A stretch of DNA of 64,000 nucleotides from Gavia stellata. Its lineage: Eukaryota; Chordata; Aves; Gaviiformes; Gaviidae. Position 1 is the stretch's first letter, and the number at the start of each line of letters is the position of its first letter. Where the stretch lies: assembly GCF_030936135.1 (NCBI RefSeq), contig NC_082619.1:1367208-1431207 (forward strand). Direction: 5' to 3'. Below the pieces are notes generated by a model. It saw nothing but the letters and a program-made list of their open reading frames with translations, was not told the origin of the DNA and ran no database searches. Shown piece after piece: positions 38,301 to 46,715 of the stretch. The position numbers and the translations under genes were made by a program.

Positions 38301-38725
38301 CCCCGCTCCGCGCGGCTCCTGCCTTTCTTCCCCAGCGCGGCGGCGGCGGCTCCGCCGAACCCGCCGCCGCTCCCGCCGGGGGTCCGCTCCGAGCCCGCAG
38401 CGCGCCTCCCGCGGCACCCTCGCCCCCGGTCCCCGCGGACGCGCTTCGGTCCCCGTTCCCGGCGGGGGGGGGAACGCGCCCGGCGAGGCCCCGCCGGCCC
38501 CCGCCCGAGCGGGGGGTCAGGCCGCCGGCCCGGGGAGCGCGGCCCCCGCCCTGCCCCCGGCCGGAGCCGCCGCCGCCGCCGCGCCCGTCGGTGCGGCACC
38601 CGCCGCCGCGCTCCCCGCCGCGCCGTCCGGGCGCGCCGGCAGCCCCGCCGCCGCTCAGCCCCCGCCGCCCGCGGGCACCTACCTTTCCGCAAAGAGTACA
38701 GCAGGAAAAAAGTTACCAGCCACAT
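26227..38725 (-). CDS. DSCAML1: DSCAML1, 5' part of the coding region (exons 1-3 of a much larger gene)
   Basis: This is DSCAM-like 1, an Ig-superfamily neuronal adhesion receptor that acts at the plasma membrane in homophilic recognition and self-avoidance. Three minus-strand exons (38683-38725, 30185-30502, 26227-26373) have GT/AG borders, all in phase 1, and join into 169 residues. Residues 1-17 are a signal peptide with a likely cut after AHA. Residues 18-120 form the first Ig-like domain, with Cys46, Trp58 and Cys102 and possible N-glycosylation at Asn28 and Asn78. Residues 121-169 open the second Ig domain, with Cys145 and Trp160. The protein is near-identical to what I recall of mammalian DSCAML1, including the runs [19 protein letters not shown] and [18 protein letters not shown]. 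The remaining roughly 1,880 residues and exon 4 onward lie left of the window. FXYD2 and FXYD6 upstream on the same strand match human 11q23 order. Confidence 0.96.
26374..30184 (-). other. DSCAML1: DSCAML1 intron 2
   Basis: A 3,811-base intron bounded by the exon 2 donor and the exon 3 acceptor. It is mostly GC-rich without recognisable genes. An AT-rich block at about 29105-29350 contains the repeated word ACTCTGC twice (about 29132 and 29163) and several TAAT cores; it may be regulatory. Confidence 0.85.
30185..30502 (-). CDS. DSCAML1: DSCAML1 coding exon 2 (first Ig-like domain)
   Basis: A 318-base exon sits between a pyrimidine-rich acceptor (...tttctctgcag) and a GTAGGA donor, in phase 1 at both ends. 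It encodes residues 15-120, a complete Ig-like domain. The disulfide cysteines are in the PCPAAG and YFCTAEN contexts, with the core Trp in LRWYL. Two N-glycosylation sequons are visible, NDS and NGT. A symmetrical phase-1 Ig exon is standard for this family. Confidence 0.97.
30503..38682 (-). other. DSCAML1: DSCAML1 intron 1
   Basis: An 8,180-base first intron between the signal-peptide exon and the first Ig exon. Nothing coding is recognised. Two AT-rich, regulatory-looking islands lie at about 32960-33300 and 33420-33560. The GC content climbs steeply toward 38 kb as the promoter CpG island begins. The exon 1 donor is GTAGGT. Confidence 0.85.
32990..33300. promoter_or_regulatory. candidate enhancer in DSCAML1 intron 1 (paired E-boxes, DR1-like)
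   Basis: An AT-rich block containing a DR1-like nuclear-receptor site, AGGTCA-A-AGGGGG (33003-33015), and a perfect inverted pair CACATCTG-GT-CAGATGTG (33223-33240). The pair gives two CAGATG-class E-boxes, the type bound by neurogenic bHLH proteins. No coding potential is seen. Regulatory role is inferred. Confidence 0.3.
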
Positions 38726-39250
38726 GCCATAAAGAGCAGCCGTGGCCCCGGGCTGCGGCGCAATTGCGGGCGGTGCGGTGCCCCCGGCGTGCCGCGCTCC
38801 CTGCCGCCGCGCTGCCGGCCAGGCTGAGGTGCCCAGAGCCGAGCTCGCAGCCGCTCCTCCTCCCCTCTCCCGGCGAGTGGCGTCGGGAGGGTGGGCCGGG
38901 CTCCCGCGCACTCCCCGCCCCCGCGCCCCGCTCCCCGCCGCGGCCGCGGAGGGCCGGGGGCGGCGGACCCGCCCGGGGGCAGCGCCCGGCCCCCGCCGCC
39001 GCCTCCTCCCGGGCACCCTCGGCCCCCGGCCCCCCGCGCAGCGCCGGGGACCCCAGACGTGCGGCTGCAGCGCGCCGCCTCCCCGCACCTGCCGGCCGCT
39101 TTCTGGTGGCCCGGGGACAGAAATCGGGCGCCCGCGACACAGGCAGCGCCGGCCCCCGCTGCTCCCGGGCCGGGGGACGCGAGCGAGATCGGGCCCGGCG
39201 GACTTCACGCCACCTGCGCCCCTCTAGCCCGCAAACAGCTACTAAGGAGC
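38000..39250 (-). promoter_or_regulatory. DSCAML1: CpG island at the DSCAML1 5' end
   Basis: The sequence is dense in CG dinucleotides and GGGCGG/CCGCCC-type words from about 38.0 to 39.25 kb and surrounds the DSCAML1 start codon at 38725. A CpG island over the first exon is the usual promoter type for a neural adhesion gene. No TATA box is evident upstream of the start on the minus strand. The exact transcription start cannot be read from sequence alone. Confidence 0.75.
38683..38725 (-). CDS. DSCAML1: DSCAML1 coding exon 1 (signal peptide)
   Basis: The exon encodes [14 protein letters not shown] plus the first base of the next codon, then a GTAGGT donor. The hydrophobic core is a typical secretory signal. 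The cleavage site (Ala-His-Ala) is completed by exon 2. I chose the ATG at 38725 because its frame gives the conserved MWLVTF start; it has G at -3. An ATG five bases upstream (38730) is out of frame. The exon sits in a CpG island, and no convincing splice acceptor precedes it, so transcription probably starts within this exon. Confidence 0.92.
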
Positions 39251-41599
39251 ACTCAGTGCTTCGCTTCGGGTGCGTTATCGAAGGCTCCATTCGAGCCCAG
39301 GATCTCGCTCCCCGAGACTTAGTCACGCCAAAGCCAGCTCGTCCGGGCCATTAGGGCAGTTCGGATTGGCTTTTCTCGAAGTGATCTTAGCAGGGTTTCT
39401 CTGCTTCCCAAAACAGCCGTTCCAAGCCCAGTTTGTCGGAAAATAAACAGAAAAAAGATTGAAGCGTTCTGATCGCAACCAAAACAACAAGTAGAAAGAA
39501 CACCAAGTACCGCTTTTTACAAAAGCGCTGCTTAGATTTCGGTGAAAACCTAACCGTCACCGCCCAGGGAAGAACCACAACGGCTCCTCGCCCACTCCCA
39601 ACCTGCGCCAGTTCACTGCGAGTCTCCACACTTGGGAGTCCCTGGAAGAGCCCGAGGGCTCACCCACACAGCCAGGGCAGCGCCCGTACAGTGCGGGCGA
39701 GTGAGTCCCACCTCATGGAGGAGGGACGCGGTGAAGGACGCAGAGAAGCTGGCAGGGCCAAGGCGCCCGCACACCCACCCCGCACCCCCCTTCCCCTCCC
39801 CACTGCAGGCCACCCACACCACAGACATCCTCATTTTAGTGACGAGCATGATGAGGCCAGCTGGACGTGCACCTGCCCAGACCTCCGTGCCGAAAAGCCA
39901 ACAGCAGTGGCAGGAGCAAACCCTGTGCCCATGCTGCGCGGGTCTGACACACCACGGCCTTTCCTCCTCCTCCTCCTCTCCAAGGATGTGCTTCCCCTCC
40001 CTCGGTGCTGCCAAGCTCCGCAGCTCCGTCACCACCCCCTACTCAGCCCGTTCCCAGGCCACCTCAGCAGCTCTGTCACACGTGGGCGTCCCCAGCACGC
40101 AGCCCTCCCACGCGCACACGTGCTCCCCCCGGCCCCACGCCGCTCGCTGCCGGCTCACTCGTACCCCTGGCCGTGCCATCAGCGTCCCGAGAGGTGATGA
40201 AGCAGCAGCTGATGCGCACCCGGTGCCCACGCATCCCTCTAGGAACCGAGGTGCGTTTCAATCGCCACCTACATCCGTAGACAGATGTTACCTGCTACTT
40301 TGCAAGGAAATTGGTATTCAGGCCCACACCCACGGCAACAAGCACATCCCAGGCTCTGGGGACCCCCAGCCACATGCCAGGCATCTGCCCCTGCCCTCCC
40401 CGGCAGCTGCTGCAGGCCAGAGTGCTGACAGCCACCTTCCAGCCCCAAGAACCGCTATGGCATTTTGCTAGCCGGCACGCAGCACGTCGGGCTCGGGTGC
40501 AGTTTCTACCCCCCCACCGTCGGGAGTGAACGAGACGGGGGCACAGGGCTGGTGGGGCACTTGGTGGCACAGCACCCGCACGGCCTCGCAGACCTCCCTT
40601 TGAGGGCCGTGCGCAGGGGGAGTAAATGCTACTCACCAGTTCGTTTTTAGCTCCCTCAGCTGTTGAGCATCTCCAGTGAGCTTCCTCATCATCCCTAGCT
40701 CAGGGAATCAGGCTCTACCCAGAGCCCTAACCTCCCCCTGCCAAAAGCCCCTTCCTCCAGGACAGGACAGTGTCTGCTGGCAAGACGGGAAGCAGCACCA
40801 GAAGCGACAACTAAAAGGCTGACGTGGTGAATGACCAGCCGCGGGTCACTCTCGGGGAGCTGCGGCGAGCCCTGGAGCTGCCTGTGCCGCTCGTTACGGC
40901 CCCATTTCCTTCTCCGATGGTTGTTCAGCCCAGGCCATTCGTCAGCCTCCTGGGTGCAGACCCACATGCGGGTCTGGCAGCCGGGCGCTCCCTGGAGCTG
41001 GCTCCTGCGAGCCCACGCCTGGGACTCCTGCCCAGCGGCCACTGCCCAGGGACATCAGCCTTCCCGCAGCTCCCGCGCTTGAACACGCGCAGGAAGCATT
41101 CGCGCATCGCCTCTGCACGAGCGTTCCGCCCCGAAAGCAGGTATCCTGCGAACACCCACCCCCCACCAGCAGGCTGGAACGGCGGCATGTGCTTCGTACA
41201 GCTGTGAGCAGGCAGGGCTGGAAGTCATCACGTTAATGACTCGGGCAGCACCAGGAGGCTCCCAGGAAGCCAGGCCGCCACTGACACGCTGGAGACGCGC
41301 GTCTCGCGCTCCCTCTAGCCCGTGACCTGCGAATGGGGAGCGAGCAACCTGCCAGAGCCAGCAGCAAGCCCAGCTGCAGGGCTAGCTAAAAGGTGATGCT
41401 CCTTCGAGGGCATCACCTCCCCGGCCCAAACGCCGCACAGAACAGGGGAGAAATTCCAGCAGCACGTGCCCACGCGCAGTTCCACACCCCAACAGTCTTC
41501 CCTTCGGGAGAAGGGACCCCCTGCGCTCAGCGGGGTGAACCCGCACAGCGGGGGCTTTCCCGCAGAAGAGGGGCCTCTGCCTCGCCCCGAGGGGCAGAG
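39251..41599. other. intergenic, upstream flank of DSCAML1
   Basis: I see no gene, RNA gene or transposon here. The composition is moderately GC-rich with short pyrimidine runs such as the CCT repeats near 39963. Confidence 0.6.
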
Positions 41600-42182
41600 C
41601 GGCCACAACCGCCCCGACCCAACCAGCCTCCTTTAAGCGCTCCCGCCGCGGCGTTCGCGCTGGCTCGGGGCAGCGTCCGCGCTCAGCTCCGGGGCCCCCA
41701 GCCCCGGGGACCGCAGGGGTGCCCCGCGCCGAGGCGCCCCGACAGCCGGCCAGGCGCGCTCCCCTCCGGGCGGCTCTTCCAGGCCCTCCGTGGAAGCCCG
41801 CGGAGGCTCGGGGGGAGAGCAGCGGGGGGGGGGGGGTCCCGAGGGCCCCCGCAGCTGCGGGGCCAGCGGCGGGCCAGGGCTCTGCCCCGGGCCAGGGCGC
41901 GGCAGCGGGGCCGGCAGCGCCGCGGGGAGCCCCCCCCGCCCCGGGCCCCCCCCGCCTGCCGCGGGTGCCAGCCCCGCGCCCCCGGCCGCCCCCCGAGGAA
42001 GCACTCGCGAGAACCGCGGGGCCGCTCACCTGGCCGTAGCCGCTTTCCGGGCAGCGGGGCCGGCCCGCCGTGACCCCCCCCGCCGGCCGCCCTGCTCCGG
42101 GGCGCCGGGGCCCAGGCCTGGCCCTGTGGCGGGGGGGGGGGAGCGCGGCCCGCCCGGCCCGGCGGAGGAAAGGGGCGCCGGC

Positions 42183-42202
42183 GGGGCGGGGCGGGGCGGG
42201 GG
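42183..42202 (+). repeat. G-quadruplex motif, four GGGG runs with 1-base loops
   Basis: Runs at 42183-42186, 42188-42191, 42193-42196 and 42198-42202 are separated by single C bases. This fits the strict G4 rule and predicts a very stable structure. It lies inside the orphan CpG island. Confidence 0.75.
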
Positions 42203-42700
42203 TGATTGCCGGACGGGCTGCAGCTGGGCGGGCTGCTGGGCGCGCCCGGAGGGGAGGGGGCCGGCGCTGCCGGCAGACCCTGCCCCCCCGGCCCGGGCAG
42301 CGCCGCCCGGCCCGCCCCCCAGCCGGGGCAGGGGGCCGCAGCCGCTCAGCCGGCGCCGGGCCGTGCTGCCCGGGGCGCCGCTGGGGGGGGGGGAGAGGCC
42401 CCCACCGTGCCCGCGGGCGTGCTGCAGCCCCGCTCCCTGCCTCAGTTTCCCCCGAGGCGCGCCGGCGGCGGGGCAGGCGGCCGGAGGCGGCGGGGCGGGG
42501 GGGGGGCTTGCGCCCGGGTCCGGGCCAGCCGGGGGGCAGGCGGGCGCCCGCAGGTCGGCCCGCCCCGAACCGGCGCCCCGGGGCCCGCCGCGCTGCCATC
42601 GGGCCCCCCGCCGCGGCGTGGGCAGGGCGCGGGGCCCGCGGGAGCCCGGGGCCGGCCCCCGCCTGCCGGGCAGGGCCTCGCCGCCGCCAGCCTTGCCGTC

Positions 42701-42719
42701 TGCCTCCCCCTAGTGCCGC
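42701..42719 (-). promoter_or_regulatory. CTCF-like motif
   Basis: The plus strand reads TGCCTCCCCCTAGTGCCGC, sharing the CCCCCT(A/G)GTG core with the reverse complement of the vertebrate CTCF consensus. It stands in the island separating DSCAML1 from the FXYD pair. Binding is inferred. Confidence 0.35.
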
Positions 42720-43250
42720 CGCGCGGAGCGGAGGCGCGGCCCGGCCCTCCCGCGCTGCCCCGGCCCCGCTCCCGCCCGGGCGGCTTTGCCCGCCCGGCCC
42801 GCGGCGGACGCAGGCCCTGCCCCGCGCCCGAGTGACCCCGGAGCACGAGTCGGGGACCCCGCGGCAGGGTTTGGCCTCCTGCCGCCCAGCAGCGATGCGG
42901 CCTCCCGGGCCTCCCAGGGCGCGCGAGGCGTGGGCCCGGGCCTGGCACGCTGCGCGGAGGGAAACCCCACTCGAGGAGGGGAGCGGGGGCCGCATCCCCG
43001 CCAGCTCCAGGGCAAGGCTGGCGTCGCCGGGGGTCTGCGGAGCTTGAGCAGGGCCAAGGCGTGCTCCCAAGACGCGCCGACCGGATTCCCCAGGACCCTT
43101 CTTCGCTTCCCAGCTTCAGCCCGCTGTGAAACGCGCCGGGAGGAACCAGCCCGGCCCTCCCCGGGCTCGTGCTGCGGGAGCCGAGCTGCTGGGCTGCGCT
43201 CGGGCGGCATCGCTGCTGCGCGGCTGTTCTCCGGGCCCGGCTCCGGGGCA

Positions 43251-46200
43251 GCCGGCCGTCTTGGCGTCAGCAGTTATTTCCTAATAACCGCTGCTTTGGG
43301 GCACGTGCAACATGGAAATGAGGGCTGAAATGTTACGTGCTTTGGTTGGGAGGGCGACTTAACTCGGCGGAGCGCTGCTGTTTCGGCAGACACGGTGCTG
43401 TTGACGGATGCGCTGCCTTTTCGGGAGCAGAACAAAGGGAGAACGAGGCGTGCGGCTGGCTCCCCGCCAGCCTGGCCCCATCTCTCCACGTCGTCAAGTG
43501 TTCCTCTTTGGCTCCGTTAGTCACCGTTTGCTGCTCTCCTGCTTTAACTGACGAGGAGACATTTTGCGTTCACGTTTCCTCGCGGGCCAAATGCATCCCT
43601 GGCACCGGGGAGATGGTGGAGCGGTGCTGGCGGGCTCCAGGCTGGGCGAGCTGAGCAGCCCACCTCCCGGCTGCGGCTCCTCCCGTTCCTGCCCCAGCAC
43701 CTCACCTCCTCATGTTCAGTCGTGTTTAAGCAGAAGAGCTGGCCAAGCCGCAGCCAGCCGGAGCCCCTCTCCCTCGTACCTGCCTGTCCAGAGACTGGCA
43801 AAGCAAATGGGGAATAGCCACTGCCAAGGGGAAGCTGTTTGGAACTGGAAGTCTTCCCAGAGCAAAAGGACACTCCAGTTGTCCACCATATTATTTACCC
43901 AATCCCCTTTGTGTCACAGAAAAGATTTACGCTGAGAAGATTAATGGCTCAAGGGACTGTGAGAGAAATCCTCCGAGATTGCCTGGTTCAGGGGAGAAGA
44001 CAAACGCCTCCTCACTGAGGCCGCAGCTCCCAGCTGACCCGTGGGGCTGCGGGTGCAGGGAAAGGGCTGTGGGGCTGGGGCTTGTCCCGCAGGGCACCCT
44101 CCGAGGGGGACCACGACTCCCCTTGCGCAGGCCCTGGGGAGAGCAGGAGCCTCTCACCGGGGCAGCGGCAGGAGAAGGGCAGCCGAGCAGAGACGGGCCT
44201 TTCCCTGTGGTCTTCCCAACTTCCTGCTCCCACGGCTCCTGGGCTCAGTGTCCAAAGCGAAGGACTGTGGAGGCGTGGAGAGGAGCAGAGGGCCCTGCCT
44301 TGGGAGTGGCTCACGCCTGTGTGCTGGCCTGGCGAGCAGGGGCTGCTGGCAGCACCCCTGCCCCTGGCACAAGGAGGCCACATTTACCGGGCATCACGTA
44401 ATTTGCTTATGCCTTTCCCCTGCTCCTGGTTCCCAGGTTCCCCGGCTCCATCCCGGAGGGGCACGTAGCTAGGCTGCTCGTGGTTTAGCCCTGATAATAG
44501 CCTGGCCTCCAAACGTAGCCCCCAGTGCAAGTCTTCAGGTGCTGGCAGCGTGTCCTGCTCTGCCGCCGCACACCCCGTCCGTGTCCCCGACGCGTGGCGC
44601 AGCCCCTGAGCCCCAGCCAGGGGCGCGAAGGGCTGCGCGAGTGCGCGTGCACACGCGGCTGTCCGCAAGCCGTGCAGAATAATGCTATTAATGCCATCTG
44701 GTGCCGAGACAGAGATCCCCCTGTGCAGGGAGCCAGACGCGGCTTTTCACTCCCCTTAATCTCTTCCCCTCAAGCTGCAGGGGCTCTGGCTGCGGGGCTC
44801 TCCGGGGGGCAGGTGCCAGGGGACGTGCCCCTGAAGGGCATGCCTGTGCCCTGAGCCCTGGCACGGTCAGGCACTGGGGAAGACGGGGAGCCCTGGGCCC
44901 CAAGGACGCGAGACCCTGCTGAGGACGGGCTCATTTCATCTGCCGGCTGCCTGCCTGGCTGCCATGCCCTCCAGCTCCTTCCTTAGGGGGACACAACCAC
45001 GCCGCTCTCCTTGGCGGCGAGGACCGGGGTCAGGGCAGGGCCAGCTCTTCTGTGAGCAAACCCTTCAGCTTGTCTGTGCCGTTAAACAGGCACTTCTCTC
45101 CCTCCACCGAAGGACTCCGGTTCCCATTCGAGCTGTGCAAAGCTGCAACAAGTCTTTACTAGTGTGTCAGTGTCAAGTGAAAATTATATTTCAAAATAAG
45201 CTCCTTACTGTCTTAAATAAGCACCTCAGATTAGACAAATTGCACGGATTTTGTCTAATAACCTTCCCCCAGCTAATCCTGTGTTAACTGCCAATGTCTG
45301 ACCTCCACTGGAGCCCAAAGGGACCAGGTGAGCCGGTTTCTCCTCCGCCAGCAGCGCCGGGACAGTCGGGCTTCCCCACCACGGAGCAGCGCCTGCCTGA
45401 GCCCTTTTCGACCGGGGCAGCGCGGGGGAGCGAAAGCTCCAGCCCCGCCGCCAGCAAGGAGCCGCGGTCTGGCACTGCGCCCCCGAAGCTTTCCCGGGCG
45501 AAGCACCCTCACGGCTGTGTCTGTCGCTGCGCTTCTCCGCTTGCTTAGGGTGAGCCAAGGCACGCCTTCGGCCCCAAAGCCTGCAGGGGAAGGGGTGGAG
45601 GGTGCCGGGGGACAGTGGGGGGGGCAGGCAGCCCCAGCCCTCAGGAGCTCCGGGGGCCAGCAGAGCTGCCAGCGCGGTTGCCCGGCTGGTCGCTGGGCGT
45701 CCGTGTCGGTCCAGCTCCCCCGCGCGCAGGCGCTCCGCAGCGAACCTCCCTCCTCCCTTGCTGCCCGCCTGCGGGAGAGTTTTGTTGCTTTTTGTATTTT
45801 ATAGAGGTGTTTCCATATCCATCCAAAGACGAGAGAGGCTGTGAAACCGAAGAGCCGGATGCACCATCCCAGCCCGGCTCTTGCCCAAGAGGATGCCTGG
45901 ATCAAGCATTCCAAGAAAGCAAGCACATCGGCAGCCCCGCACACACAGCACGTGCCCACGGGTGCATCTGGCCTGCACGGCGCAGTGCTGCAAGCCCCTC
46001 GCTGCCTACCCCGGGGAGCGGCACCGGCCGCAGGAGCGGGGCACTCGCAGCCAGCGTTCACGCTGGGCGAGAGGGGGGTTGCTCCAAAGCAGCCGGGGAG
46101 GCCAGGAGCAGGAGCGTCCCTCCCTCCGCAGGCCCCCACGCAAACCGGAGTGGAGACGGCTGGCTGCTCCGTGCCATGGGTGTGCGCAGGAGCCAGCGGA

Positions 46201-46299
46201 AACCTTTCCCGGGTCTGTGTTGGAAGATGTCTGCAGGGCAGAAAAGTCATCGGTGCCGGGCCAGGAGAGAGGGCGATTCAAATGCCTCGGGCACAAAGT
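43251..46299. other. intergenic between the orphan CpG island and the FXYD2 3' end
   Basis: No gene is recognised. The only structures seen are an AT-rich patch at about 45150-45280 with a perfect 10-base inverted repeat (45230-45259). Open frames here resemble nothing known. Confidence 0.6.
45230..45259. repeat. perfect 10-base inverted repeat with 10-base spacer
   Basis: ATTAGACAAA and TTTGTCTAAT flank a 10-base spacer. It lies about 1.1 kb beyond the FXYD2 polyadenylation signal in an AT-rich patch. Confidence 0.7.
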
Positions 46300-46690
46300 T
46301 TAACCGCTCTCAGCTTGAACTTTATTAGCCAAGAAACTCTTGCTGGATCTAGCAGAGGGGAAAGCACGAGGGCAATTTGCGTTCTGGCCTCGCCTGGGGT
46401 GAGCAGGGTAATGGATCCGCTGGAGCGGGGCAAGGGGTGGCCCTTGGCAAGGACTTCTCTGCTTTGGATGAAGCTCTGCTTCCACGGCAGCATGGCAGCT
46501 CTGAAAACGGACACGGGGAGGGTTACAGGGCCACGGAGGCCCACGGGCCCTAGCTCCTCTCCTCCCCAGACAAACCCCCATGTAGGTACCTCCCCGAAGC
46601 ACGGGTGCCCCGAAGCATCGCTGCCCGGCACAGGCAGACCCAGGGAGCCTGGCTGCCATCTGGGTGCATCCTCCTGCAACCTACCTGGGG
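46300..46690 (-). other. FXYD2: FXYD2 3'UTR
   Basis: About 390 bases from the TAG at 46691 to just past the first AATAAA (46321-46326). The implied mRNA is short, about 0.6 kb, as expected for FXYD2. Confidence 0.6.
46321..46326 (-). terminator. FXYD2: FXYD2 polyadenylation signal AATAAA
   Basis: A canonical AATAAA on the minus strand (tttatt on plus), about 365 bases after the stop codon and the first one met downstream. Confidence 0.65.
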
Positions 46691-46715
46691 CTACAGGTCT
46701 TCCTCGTTTCCTTGT
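46691..46715 (-). CDS. FXYD2: FXYD2 coding exon 5 (C-terminus and stop)
   Basis: After acceptor CGCTCCACAG the frame reads (R)QGNEEDL then TAG, close to the QINEDE(L/P) or QVNEDEL ends of mammalian FXYD2. The 3'UTR continues to lower coordinates. Confidence 0.9.

Larger units (their letters stand above)
41600..43250. promoter_or_regulatory. orphan CpG island between DSCAML1 and FXYD2
   Basis: An extremely CG-rich block with many GGCGGG words, four poly-G runs of 10-13 bases (41824, 42131, 42383, 42497) and a G-quadruplex motif (42183-42202). On the minus strand the sequence CGGCCAG is followed by GTGAGC, a consensus 5' splice site, at 42030/42029. This suggests a transcript starting in the island and heading toward DSCAML1. 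No known protein is encoded; the long open frames on both strands follow from the lack of A/T. Candidates are an alternative DSCAML1 first exon or a non-coding RNA promoter. Confidence 0.55.

Noticed and set aside
38252-39208. 318-codon minus-strand frame that includes the DSCAML1 start
   Set aside because: Only the 14 codons from the ATG at 38725 to the donor at 38683 are real DSCAML1. The rest is 5'UTR or intron read in a GC-rich open frame.
41382-43070. 562-codon open frame on the minus strand (and a plus-strand counterpart at 41790-42713)
   Set aside because: It lies in the CpG island, is open on both strands at once, and is made almost only of A, G, P and R. This is a consequence of missing A/T stop codons, with no recognisable domain.
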